A DNA stretch of 64,000 bases from Phyllobacterium zundukense (lineage in GTDB: Bacteria; Pseudomonadota; Alphaproteobacteria; Rhizobiales; Rhizobiaceae). The notes beneath the pieces were generated by a model that saw only the letters and a list, made by a program, of their open reading frames with translations, was not told the DNA's origin and searched no databases. The translations under genes and the position numbers were made by a program. Positions within the stretch are counted from its first letter, which is position 1, and each line of letters opens with the position of its first letter. Below are positions 20,132 through 29,047 of this stretch, in pieces. The stretch lies in NCBI RefSeq assembly GCF_002764115.1, contig NZ_CP017940.1, positions 3,384,501-3,448,500 of the forward strand. The letters are read 5' to 3'.

Positions 20132-21247
20132 ATGAGCACCGGCGAAAAGACGCGCGTCGACTGGGTCGATATTGCCAAAGGCATCTGCATAATCTTTGTC
20201 GTAATGATGCATTCGGTTCTCGGCGTAGAGAACGAAGCCGGAGCACGTGGCTGGATGCATGCTGTCGTCGCTTTCGCGCAGCCCTTTCGCATGCCAGACT
20301 TTTTTCTTATATCGGGCCTGTTTCTGGGTCTCGTGATTGATCGTCCCTGGCTGCGCTACGCCGATCGCAAGATCGTGCACTTCGGCTATTTCTATATGCT
20401 CTGGCTGACCATCCAGTTCCTGTTCAAGGCACCGGGCATCGTTGCGGAAAGCGGTATAAGCAGTGCCTTCTCCGCCTATCTTCTGGCCTTTATCCAGCCC
20501 TTCGGCACCCTATGGTTCATCTATCTCTTGCCAGTGTTCTTCGTCGTCACGCGCCTTCTCAAGGGTGTCAATGTCTGGCTAATTCTGATCATTGCTGCAA
20601 TTCTCGAAACATTGCCTATCCACACCGGCTGGTTGGTCATTGACGAATTCTGCAGCCGTTTTGTCTACTTCTTTGCCGGCTACGCCTTTGCCCCGATGAT
20701 TTTCCGGCTTGCCGATTGGCTGCGGCAACGCCCGCAAACAGCGTTGGGCATTCTTGGCGTCTGGGCTCTCGTCAATGGTTGGCTGGTGTTTCATCCTGCA
20801 TCTGAGCCTTTTGCCGCCTGGATACCGCGAGAGAGCTATACATCGGGCGGGCTTGGCGGCTGGAGCAGTGTACCCTTGATCTCGCTGGCTACCGGCGCCG
20901 CTGGGGCCCTTGCCATCGTATCGGTCTCCGCGCTGATCGCCGGCTCCCTTTCCTCATGGAAAAAGATCGTGACGCCACTGCGCTGGCTCGGTGCGCATTC
21001 GATCGTCGTGTACCTCGCCTTTTTCCTGCCAATGGCGCTTGCCCGCACTATTCTGCTCAAGAGCGGTGTCGTCACAGATATCGGTACGATTTCGCTCTTG
21101 ACCGTCATCAGCGGGGTGCTCGGCCCAGTCATCCTGTACGGACTTATCCAATGGAGTGGCTACGGGCAATTTCTGTTCAAACGGCCACAATGGGCCCATA
21201 TCGATAGCCCTCCTGTTCGCAGGGAGGCATTGGCGTCGGCAGAATAG
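20132..21247 (+). CDS. Acyltransferase family 3 membrane protein
   Basis: The 371-residue protein has about 10 membrane segments. It begins with the acyltransferase-3 pattern RVDWVDIAKGICIIFVVMMHS, including the conserved DxxKG and histidine, then FAQPFRMPDFFLISGLFLG. Members transfer acetyl or succinyl groups to sugars or glucans at the inner membrane. It resembles the NolL/fucose 4-O-acetylase-like branch more than OafA with its extra periplasmic domain. The ATG at 20132 is not in frame with an overlapping ATG at 20125. The acceptor is unknown. Confidence 0.82.
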   Translation: MSTGEKTRVDWVDIAKGICIIFVVMMHSVLGVENEAGARGWMHAVVAFAQPFRMPDFFLISGLFLGLVIDRPWLRYADRKIVHFGYFYMLWLTIQFLFKAPGIVAESGISSAFSAYLLAFIQPFGTLWFIYLLPVFFVVTRLLKGVNVWLILIIAAILETLPIHTGWLVIDEFCSRFVYFFAGYAFAPMIFRLADWLRQRPQTALGILGVWALVNGWLVFHPASEPFAAWIPRESYTSGGLGGWSSVPLISLATGAAGALAIVSVSALIAGSLSSWKKIVTPLRWLGAHSIVVYLAFFLPMALARTILLKSGVVTDIGTISLLTVISGVLGPVILYGLIQWSGYGQFLFKRPQWAHIDSPPVRREALASAE

Positions 21248-21263
21248 TGGCCAGTCGTCTACC

Positions 21264-21881
21264 TTAACTATGCGCAAATATATCCTGCTCCGCCCAGCCC
21301 ATCAGATCGAGCTTGGAGCGGGTGGGCAGGAATTCGAAACACGCCGCAGCCTCCTCGGCACGCCCATCGCGATCCAGCCGCTGCTGCAGGATTGTTCGCA
21401 GACGATGCAGATAGAGAACATCGGACGCGGCATATTCAAGCTGCGCTTGCGACAGCTCCGGCGCTGCCCAATCTGACGATTGCTGCTGCTTGGAGAGGTT
21501 TATATCCAGCAATTCGCTGCAAATTTCCTTCAATCCGTGCCGGTCAGTATAGGTACGCACCAAACGCGAGGCGATCTTGGTGCAGAAAACCGGCTTCGGC
21601 ATGACGCCAAAGGTATGGAACAGTACGGCAAGGTCGAAGCGGCCGAAATGGAAAATCTTGGTGATGGCATCGTCACCAAGAAGCGTTACCAGGTTGGGCG
21701 CTGCCTTCTGGCCCTTTTCGATCTGAATGACATCCGCCGAACCATCCCCGGGTGAGATTTGCACGACGCAGAGTCGGTCACGATGCGGATTAAGTCCCAG
21801 CGTCTCCGTGTCGATTGCGACAGCATCAACCTGATAGTGGTTCAGGTCTGGAAGATCATTGCGGTGAAAGCGGATGGCCAT
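21264..21881 (-). CDS. RNase D-like 3'-5' exonuclease
   Basis: This 205-residue single DEDDy exonuclease domain has AIDTETLGL (catalytic Asp and Glu), FHFGRFDLAVL, and YAASDVLYLHRL (Tyr and Asp of the last motif). It lacks the C-terminal HRDC domains of E. coli RNase D and is about half its length. This short form is common in Alphaproteobacteria. The ATG at 21881 starts MAIRFHRNDLP. It is 17 bp downstream of the peptidase gene, probably in one transcript. The substrate is probably RNA, but this is not proven. Confidence 0.86.
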   Translation of the reverse strand: MAIRFHRNDLPDLNHYQVDAVAIDTETLGLNPHRDRLCVVQISPGDGSADVIQIEKGQKAAPNLVTLLGDDAITKIFHFGRFDLAVLFHTFGVMPKPVFCTKIASRLVRTYTDRHGLKEICSELLDINLSKQQQSSDWAAPELSQAQLEYAASDVLYLHRLRTILQQRLDRDGRAEEAAACFEFLPTRSKLDLMGWAEQDIFAHS

Positions 21882-21898
21882 CGGATTATCTCTTCTGA

Positions 21899-23287
21899 TT
21901 ACTTGGCAAGCGCAGCAAGAATGCGCGCCCACGACCGCTGACCCTTGTGGAAGGAGTTCAGCTCATATTTTTCGTTGGGCGAATGGATCCGGTCATCCTC
22001 CAAACCAAAACCGACGAGCAGCGATTCCATGCCGAGCATATGCTGGAAGTCGCCAACAATCGGGATCGACCCCCCCATGGCGATCAGTACAGCCGGTTTC
22101 GGCCATTCGTCGCTCAAGGCGTTTTTTGCCTTGGTGAGCAATGGCGATTCGTAGGAGAGCTGGATGGCTGGCGAACCTCCGTGTTCGTGGAACTCCACAG
22201 AGCAATCGGCTGGAACGCGTTCGCGAACAAACGCCCTGAAAGCTTCGCGAATCTTCGCGGGATCCTGCTTGTGCACGAGGCGGAACGACACTTTCGCTGA
22301 AGCCTGAGCCGCAATGACCGTCTTGAACCCCTGCCCGGTATAGCCGCCAGTAATGCCATTGACCTCGGCAGTCGGGCGTGCCCAGGTCAATTCGAGGATG
22401 GAGCGGCCTTTTTCGCCCGAAGGAATGGAAAGCCCGATGGGGCCGAGAAAATTTTCTGGCGTCGAACCCAGCCCGTTCCACATCTGCAAAATCTGGGTAG
22501 GCGTCTCATCGACACCCTCATAGAAGCCCGGGATTGTTATTGCACCATTTTCATCATGCAGACCGGCAAGGACCTTCGTGAGAATGTGGATCGGATTGGC
22601 GGCAGCCCCGCCGAAATGACCCGAATGAAGGTCGCGATCGGCGGCCTTGATCACGATTTCCTCGCCAACGAGACCGCGCAGACCGACAGAGATGGCCGGC
22701 GTTTGAGTGTCCCACATGCCGGTGTCGCAAACGAGAGCAAAATCCGCCTTCAGTTCATCTCTATGGGTTTCAAGAAACGGCTTGAGCGATGGCGAGCCTG
22801 ACTCCTCTTCGCCTTCGAACAGGATGGAGACCCTCACAGGCAGTTGGCCGTGCACTGCCTTGTAGGTGCGGCAGGCTTCGACAAAGGTCATCAACTGGCC
22901 CTTATCATCGGAAGTACCGCGACCGGTAAGAATCTTGCGGCCGTTGCCAACATCCTTGATTGCCGGGGCAAACGGGTCGTTCTCCCACAATTCCAATGGA
23001 TCGACCGGCTGAACGTCATAATGCCCATAGAACAGGACATGCGGGGCACCAGCACTCGGGCCGTCGTGATGGGCAACAACCATCGGGTGCCCCGGCGTGT
23101 CGCGCACGCTAGCCTCGAAACCGATCGATTTCAGATCGGCGACCAGCCACTCGGCAGCCTTGCGGCATTCGGCCTTGAAAGCTGGATCGGTCGAGATGGA
23201 CTTGATTTTCAGCAGGTCGAAAAGCCGCTCCAGGCTGTTGTCAAGGTTGGTATCAATCGCGTTCAAAACAGGTTCGAGAGCTGGCAT
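21899..23287 (-). CDS. M20 family metallopeptidase (dipeptidase type)
   Basis: The 462-residue di-zinc peptidase carries the zinc ligands in FYGHYDVQPV (His, Asp), GRGTSDDKGQ (bridging Asp) and FEGEEESGSPS (catalytic Glu and ligand Glu). An inserted dimerisation domain lies in the middle. It resembles dipeptidase/carnosinase-like enzymes rather than DapE or ArgE. The ATG at 23287 follows AGGAAATACC. The 25 codons upstream are not conserved. It leads the RNase D-like gene. Confidence 0.88.
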   Translation of the reverse strand: MPALEPVLNAIDTNLDNSLERLFDLLKIKSISTDPAFKAECRKAAEWLVADLKSIGFEASVRDTPGHPMVVAHHDGPSAGAPHVLFYGHYDVQPVDPLELWENDPFAPAIKDVGNGRKILTGRGTSDDKGQLMTFVEACRTYKAVHGQLPVRVSILFEGEEESGSPSLKPFLETHRDELKADFALVCDTGMWDTQTPAISVGLRGLVGEEIVIKAADRDLHSGHFGGAAANPIHILTKVLAGLHDENGAITIPGFYEGVDETPTQILQMWNGLGSTPENFLGPIGLSIPSGEKGRSILELTWARPTAEVNGITGGYTGQGFKTVIAAQASAKVSFRLVHKQDPAKIREAFRAFVRERVPADCSVEFHEHGGSPAIQLSYESPLLTKAKNALSDEWPKPAVLIAMGGSIPIVGDFQHMLGMESLLVGFGLEDDRIHSPNEKYELNSFHKGQRSWARILAALAK

Positions 23288-23708
23288 GGTATTTCCTGAT
23301 TTCTTTGGACCGGGACTCATGAAGGGAATTCTTATTAGCGCATTTTGGCGGCGGCGGCACAAAAAAGTGCCAGCGGCTGGCTCACAAAAGAAATGGTCGC
23401 CGTGGCGGGGGGACCACAGGCGACCAGATCACTACACTCATTTGCGGTCAGCCCTGGAGAGGGGGATGAGGCTGGCCGCTGTCCGGGGTGAGGCGGGGGA
23501 CGAGCCTTTTGACCCGGACGTCGATCTAACGTCGACACCTTGGATTTGGGGGGCAAACCGTGGCAATTCAAGGGCACTCGACATTACATCTTTGTAACAA
23601 ACGTGTGATGCGTCTGTGTCAGGATAAACTTAAATCCAATGCATCTTCTGGTGAAACGGAAAGACATGTCATTCCCTTTTTGCAGATCATCATTTAATCC
23701 TATCGCCC
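23288..23708. other. 421-bp non-coding gap between the peptidase gene and polA
   Basis: I see no supported gene here. Two small hairpins are present: GGCAC-A6-GTGCC (23356-23371), and TGGTCGCC/GGCGACCA (23394-23401 with 23419-23426). The region must hold the divergent promoters for the peptidase (-) and polA (+). I could not pick a convincing -35/-10 pair for either. polA also lacks an evident Shine-Dalgarno sequence. Confidence 0.6.
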
Positions 23709-26669
23709 ATGAAAAAAGGTGATCATCTCTTCCTCGTCGACGGCTCCGGATATATCTTTCGGGCTTACCATGCTCTCCCCCCACTGACACGCAAATCGGA
23801 CGGTTTGCCGGTCGGTGCGGTCTCTGGTTTCTGCAATATGCTGTGGAAGCTGCTGAGGGAGGCGAGGGACACATCGGTCCGCGATACGCCGACGCATTTC
23901 GCGGTTATCTTCGATTATTCGTCGCATACATTCCGCAAGGAAATCTATCCTGAATACAAGGCGAACCGCTCGGCACCGCCGGAAGACCTGATCCCGCAGT
24001 TCGGATTGATCCGCCAGGCAACGAAGGCATTCAACCTGCCCTGCATCGAAAAGGAAGGTTATGAAGCCGACGATCTGATTGCTACTTACGCCCGTATGGC
24101 TGAGGAAGCCGGCGCTGAGGTGACGATTATCTCGTCCGACAAGGATCTCATGCAGCTCATCACACCGAACGTGTCGATGTATGACAGCATGAAGGACAAG
24201 CAGATCGGTATTCCGGACGTCATCGAGAAATGGGGCGTTCCGCCCGAAAAGATGATCGACCTACAGGCGCTGACTGGCGATTCGACTGACAATGTACCCG
24301 GCATTCCGGGTATCGGACCGAAAACCGCGGCGCAATTGCTGGAGGAGTTCGGCGATCTGGATACGCTTCTTGCCCGCGCTGGCGAGATAAAGCAGCAAAA
24401 GCGGCGCGAGAACATCCTTCAATATGCGGATCAGGCACGTATCTCGCGCCAGCTGGTGACACTGAAGAAAGACACGCCAATTGACGTCGGTATCGAGGAC
24501 TTCGGCCTGGAGCCCCAAGACGGTCAAAAGCTCATCGGCTTTTTGAAGACCATGGAATTCAATTCATTGACCCGTCGCGCTGCCGAAGCAACGGGCGTCG
24601 ATGCGAGTGAGATTGAACCGGCACGCTTGAAGATCGAAGCGGTGGCCGAGGCCCATGGACCTGACGTTGAAGTGGCGCCGGCCGATGAGCAAGTTCCTGG
24701 CCGTCAAGCATCGGCAGAAACAAATCTGGCGGTCGGTTCGCCCAAGCAATCTGCATCGAATGTAGCCGCAACCCCTGCTGACCTTGCCAAATCGCGTACC
24801 GACGAGACGCTTGCCGCGAAGTTCGATCGAAGCGCTTATATAACTATTCGCGATATTGCGACGCTGCAGGTCTGGATCGACGAAGCATTGGCTGCCGGCA
24901 TCGTGACTTTTGATACTGAGACCAATTCGGCCGATCCCATGCAAGCCGAAGTGGTCGGTCTATCGCTCGCCACGCGACCAGGACGCGCTGCCTACATTCC
25001 CATCAACCACAAGTCTGGTGAGGGCGACCTCCTTGGGGGTGGACTGGTGGAGCATCAAATACCCGAGCGTGACGTCTTTCGCATGCTGAAGCCACTTCTT
25101 GAAGACCGCTCGGTCCTCAAGATCGCACATAGTATGAAGTATGAGTGGCTCGTCATGCATCGTCACGGCATCGATCTTCACCCGCTCGATGACACGATGC
25201 TGATCTCCTACGTGCTTGATGCCGGCGAAGGCAGCCACGGCATGGACAATCTTTGTGACCGTTGGCTGGGACACAAGCCCCTCGCCTACAAGGACCTGAT
25301 TGGTTCAGGTAAGTCGTCAGTTACGTTTGACAAGGTCGCGATCGAGCGCGCTACTGAATATGCGGCCGAAGATGCCGACGTTACTTTGCGCCTCTGGCGG
25401 CTATTGAAGCCACGTCTCGTCGCCGATGGGCTGGTGTCGGTCTATGAGCGGCTGGAACGGCCGCTCATACCCGTGCTTGCACGCATGGAAGAGCGCGGTA
25501 TTTCCGTCGACCGCCAGATCCTTTCGCGCCTGTCCGGCGACCTCGCCCAGTCGGCGGCCGCCATCGAGGAAGAGATTTACCGGCTGGCCGGCGAAAAGAT
25601 CAATATCGGTTCGCCGAAGCAGATGGGCGATATCCTTTTTGGGAAGATGGGTCTTCCCGGCGGTTCCAAAACCAAGACCGGTCAATGGTCCACCTCGGCC
25701 CAATTGCTGGAAGACCTTGCCGCCGAAGGCCATGAGCTACCGCGCAAGATCGTCGACTGGCGTCAGCTGACCAAGCTCAAATCCACGTATACCGACGCAT
25801 TGCCGGGCTATATCAACCCACGTACCAAGCGCGTGCATACCTCGTACGCCATGGCGGCAACCTCTACGGGACGCCTCTCCTCATCCGAGCCAAACCTGCA
25901 AAACATCCCGGTGCGCACCAGCGAAGGCCGCAAGATTCGCACCGCCTTCATTGCCGAGCCCGGAAACAAGCTGATTTCCGCCGATTACAGCCAGATCGAA
26001 TTGCGCGTCCTGGCGCATGTCGCCGAAATTCCGCAGCTGACTCAGGCCTTTGCCGACGGCATCGACATTCATGCGATGACCGCATCGGAAATGTTCGGCG
26101 TGCCGGTCAAGGATATGCCTTCCGAAGTACGTCGCCGCGCCAAGGCGATCAATTTCGGTATCATCTACGGCATCTCAGCCTTCGGTCTCGCCAATCAGCT
26201 GTCCATTCCGCGCGAGGAAGCCGGCCAATACATCCGCACTTACTTCGAACGCTTCCCCGGCATCAAGGACTATATGGAATCGACAAAAGCGTTTGCTCGC
26301 CAGCACGGCTATGTCGAGACAATCTTCGGGCGGCGCGCGCACTATCCGGAGATTCGTTCATCTAATCCGCAACACCGGGCATTTAACGAACGCGCCGCGA
26401 TCAACGCGCCCATCCAGGGTTCGGCCGCCGATATCATTCGCCGCGCCATGGTACGCATGGAGCCAGCCCTGGACGAAGCGAAACTCTCGGCGCGCATGCT
26501 CCTGCAGGTGCACGACGAACTGATCTTCGAGACGGCGGAAGCGGAGGTGGAGGCGACAATTCCGGTCATTCGCGCGGTCATGGAGAACGCCGCCATGCCT
26601 GCGATTTCACTGTCCGTACCGCTGCACGTCGATGCGCGCGCCGCGCACAATTGGGATGAGGCTCACTAA
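23709..26669 (+). CDS. polA: DNA polymerase I
   Basis: All three domains are present in 986 residues: an N-terminal 5'-3' flap exonuclease (DGSGYIFRAYHALPP... to about 300), a 3'-5' proofreading domain with active-site Asp402 and Glu404 (FDTETNSADP), and the polymerase. Polymerase motif A is DYSQIELRVLAH (Asp near 759) and motif C is VHDE (Asp near 936). A variable, low-complexity linker of about 70 residues near 300-375 makes it longer than the 928-residue E. coli enzyme. It serves repair and Okazaki-fragment maturation. It ends 3 bp from the convergent kinase gene. Confidence 0.97.
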   Translation: MKKGDHLFLVDGSGYIFRAYHALPPLTRKSDGLPVGAVSGFCNMLWKLLREARDTSVRDTPTHFAVIFDYSSHTFRKEIYPEYKANRSAPPEDLIPQFGLIRQATKAFNLPCIEKEGYEADDLIATYARMAEEAGAEVTIISSDKDLMQLITPNVSMYDSMKDKQIGIPDVIEKWGVPPEKMIDLQALTGDSTDNVPGIPGIGPKTAAQLLEEFGDLDTLLARAGEIKQQKRRENILQYADQARISRQLVTLKKDTPIDVGIEDFGLEPQDGQKLIGFLKTMEFNSLTRRAAEATGVDASEIEPARLKIEAVAEAHGPDVEVAPADEQVPGRQASAETNLAVGSPKQSASNVAATPADLAKSRTDETLAAKFDRSAYITIRDIATLQVWIDEALAAGIVTFDTETNSADPMQAEVVGLSLATRPGRAAYIPINHKSGEGDLLGGGLVEHQIPERDVFRMLKPLLEDRSVLKIAHSMKYEWLVMHRHGIDLHPLDDTMLISYVLDAGEGSHGMDNLCDRWLGHKPLAYKDLIGSGKSSVTFDKVAIERATEYAAEDADVTLRLWRLLKPRLVADGLVSVYERLERPLIPVLARMEERGISVDRQILSRLSGDLAQSAAAIEEEIYRLAGEKINIGSPKQMGDILFGKMGLPGGSKTKTGQWSTSAQLLEDLAAEGHELPRKIVDWRQLTKLKSTYTDALPGYINPRTKRVHTSYAMAATSTGRLSSSEPNLQNIPVRTSEGRKIRTAFIAEPGNKLISADYSQIELRVLAHVAEIPQLTQAFADGIDIHAMTASEMFGVPVKDMPSEVRRRAKAINFGIIYGISAFGLANQLSIPREEAGQYIRTYFERFPGIKDYMESTKAFARQHGYVETIFGRRAHYPEIRSSNPQHRAFNERAAINAPIQGSAADIIRRAMVRMEPALDEAKLSARMLLQVHDELIFETAEAEVEATIPVIRAVMENAAMPAISLSVPLHVDARAAHNWDEAH

Positions 26670-26672
26670 ACT

Positions 26673-28286
26673 TTATTGAAGCGTGTCCAGTACTTTCCGC
26701 TGGGCATGCATTTCGAGGAAAATGCGATAGTCGCGATCAAAGCGCTTGCGTGCTGTTTGGTCCGGCTGGCGTGGACGGCCACCCTGTTTCATAGCAATAC
26801 AGGCTGAAGGCAAATCAGCGTAAACCCCCGCCGCCGTTGCTGCCACCATGGCGGTACCGAGCAACACTGCATCCTCTGCGGCGGAGGTGATCACCGTGCA
26901 ACCCGTTGCGTCGGCATAGAGCTCCATCAGTAGCGGGTTCTTCGCGTGCCCGCCTGTAACATGCATGGTGTCAATGGCATAACCCTTGTCATTCAATGCA
27001 TCGAGGATATGGCGCACGCCGAGCGCAATACCCACACAAGTACGCCAATAGAGTCGGCAGAGACTGTCGAATGACGCGTCCAGCGTGAGACCGCTGATGA
27101 CGCCCACCGCATGCGGATCGGCAAGTGGCGAGCGGTTGCCATGGAAATCAGGAAGAACGTGCAGCCTGCCGGCCAGATCGAGCCCTTCCTTTTCACGCAA
27201 TTCCATTACCCGGTCGGTGATCTTCTTGTGCATCGCCGTGTTTGGTTCACCGACTGCGCCGTGCCAGCGAATGACATGATCCAGCAAGGCGCCAGTCACC
27301 GACTGGCCGCCCTCGCTCAGCCAGCAATCCGGCAGGGCCACGCCATAATACGGGCCCCAGCCGCCACTGAAGGAAATTGGCTCCTGCGACAGCGCCATCA
27401 GGCAGCTTGAAGTGCCCGCGATCAGGGCAAGGTGCCGGTCGATTTCCGAAAGGTCCCCGGCAAAGCCGCCCAGAACGCCGAGCGCACCGGCATAGGCATC
27501 AATCAGCCCAGCCCCGACGTGACATGCGGTGGTTAGTCCCAAAGCCTTGGCTGCATCGACCGTCAACGTACCGACGAATGCACCCATCGGGCTGGCATGA
27601 TCAGGGAGGTTCCCACGTGCTATCATGTCCTCCAGGCCGATCGTCTCAAGATAGTCCGGCTGCCAGCCTTCGCTTTCATGCGCGAGATATGTCCATTTAC
27701 AGGTCAGAGTGCATTGCGAGCGAGCAAGTGAGCCTGAAGCTTTCCAGCTCAGGTAATCGGCGAGGTCGAAGAAGTAGCCGGCTTTGTTCCACGTATCCGG
27801 CAGATGCCGTTTCAGCCACATGAGCTTGGGGGTTTGCATTTCCGGCGACATCACGCCGCCGAGATAGCTCAGTACCCTGTGGCCCGTTGCCGTGCATTCA
27901 TCTGCCTCGTTCAGAGCCCGATGATCAAGCCAGACGATCGTATCCCAGCGTTGCTCGCCCGACGTCGAGACCGTCAGCGGCATGCCATCCTCGTCGCGTA
28001 CAACGAGTGAACATGTGGCATCAAAGCTGATGCCGACAACATCGGATGGATCGACTTTGGATGCTGCGATGGCGCCCTGTACCGCTATGCATACCGACTT
28101 CCAGATATCTTCTGAATCATGCTCTGCATGATCTGCAAGCGGACGGTTCATCAAAATCGGATGCTCAACGCGGCCAAGAAGATTTCCCGTCGCATCGAGA
28201 ATGCCCGCACGGGCGCTTCCTGTTCCAACATCCACCGCACAGACGAATTTCGGCATCAACGAACTTTCGATATTACTTGCTGTCAT
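26673..28286 (-). CDS. FGGY-family pentulose kinase (ribulokinase-type) of the polyol operon
   Basis: The 537-residue FGGY kinase has an N-terminal phosphate motif (AVDVGTGSARAGILD), GISFDATCSLVV, and an ATP-site motif in HVTGGHAKNPLLMELYADATG. It matches the FGGY/D-ribulokinase branch rather than xylulokinase or glycerol kinase. As last gene of the smo/mtlK operon it would phosphorylate the ketose made from a polyol (for example D-ribulose from ribitol). ATG 28286 is used; a second ATG at 28256 is possible. There is a 79-bp gap after the HAD gene. Confidence 0.85.
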   Translation of the reverse strand: MTASNIESSLMPKFVCAVDVGTGSARAGILDATGNLLGRVEHPILMNRPLADHAEHDSEDIWKSVCIAVQGAIAASKVDPSDVVGISFDATCSLVVRDEDGMPLTVSTSGEQRWDTIVWLDHRALNEADECTATGHRVLSYLGGVMSPEMQTPKLMWLKRHLPDTWNKAGYFFDLADYLSWKASGSLARSQCTLTCKWTYLAHESEGWQPDYLETIGLEDMIARGNLPDHASPMGAFVGTLTVDAAKALGLTTACHVGAGLIDAYAGALGVLGGFAGDLSEIDRHLALIAGTSSCLMALSQEPISFSGGWGPYYGVALPDCWLSEGGQSVTGALLDHVIRWHGAVGEPNTAMHKKITDRVMELREKEGLDLAGRLHVLPDFHGNRSPLADPHAVGVISGLTLDASFDSLCRLYWRTCVGIALGVRHILDALNDKGYAIDTMHVTGGHAKNPLLMELYADATGCTVITSAAEDAVLLGTAMVAATAAGVYADLPSACIAMKQGGRPRQPDQTARKRFDRDYRIFLEMHAQRKVLDTLQ

Positions 28287-28365
28287 GTGAGGCCTTTTGA
28301 CAATTCAACCTGATAAGTCAGCGTCCATGAGCACCGGAAGCGCAGAAAATCGCATCAGCTGGCCA

Positions 28366-29046
28366 TCAGGGTGAAGTTATCGAAAGATCTCTGAGCAAGC
28401 GGGGCAATTGCAACATGTCGTTGAATATACGGTCTGGCTTAAGAGACGCAAGGGCCGCCTCCAACCGTCCGCCGCGCGAATGCGTACCGCCGGTAAAGGC
28501 ACAGACCCGCATCCCCGCACTTTTCGCCGCTTCAATCCCGGCGGGACTGTCTTCGATCACGACGCAATCCTTCGGTGAAGTTTTCATGGTCTTTGCCGCG
28601 AGCAGAAAGAGGTCCGGCGCCGGCTTGCCGCGTTTGACCATGGTGGCGCTGAAGATGTGCGGATCGAGAAGATCGAGCAGCCCCGTGAGTTTGAGGGACA
28701 AGCGAATGCGGTCCGGTTGACTCGACGAGGCGACGCATCGCGGCACATCAAGTGCGCGTAGCGTTTCAGCAATGCCCGGAATGGGTTTCAAATCCAGCTC
28801 GAAACGGGCAAAGAGGTTGGCGCGCATCTCGTCGAGGTCTGCCTCGCTTGCAGCAAAGCCATATTCCTCATGCAAGATCTTGCTGATTGTTGTCATGCTG
28901 CGTCCGAGGAACCGGTCATAGGCGTCATCCTCGGACAATGTGGTCCCGCTCTTGGCGATCATCTCAAGCAGGACAGCAATGGAAATGGGTTCGCTGTCGA
29001 CAAGGACACCATCACAATCGAAAATGACAAGAGCGGGCTTTGCCAT
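28366..29046 (-). CDS. HAD-superfamily hydrolase (beta-phosphoglucomutase-like), polyol operon
   Basis: The 226-residue HAD protein has motif [13 protein letters not shown] (nucleophile Asp and acid/base Asp), motif II in VASSSQ, the Lys in KRGKPAPDLFL, and motif IV VIEDSPAGIEAA, with a helical cap of subfamily I. It fits a sugar-phosphate phosphatase or mutase. The ATG at 29046 lies 1 nt after the mtlK stop (TGAAATG), so translation is coupled. The substrate is presumably a phosphorylated polyol or ketose from this operon. This is inference. Confidence 0.86.
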   Translation of the reverse strand: MAKPALVIFDCDGVLVDSEPISIAVLLEMIAKSGTTLSEDDAYDRFLGRSMTTISKILHEEYGFAASEADLDEMRANLFARFELDLKPIPGIAETLRALDVPRCVASSSQPDRIRLSLKLTGLLDLLDPHIFSATMVKRGKPAPDLFLLAAKTMKTSPKDCVVIEDSPAGIEAAKSAGMRVCAFTGGTHSRGGRLEAALASLKPDRIFNDMLQLPRLLRDLSITSP

Positions 29047-29047
29047 T

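Noticed and set aside
26673..28286. L-ribulokinase AraB or xylulokinase
   Set aside because: No arabinose genes are nearby and the motifs fit the FGGY/ribulokinase branch. A true xylulokinase is already present at 12079-13533.
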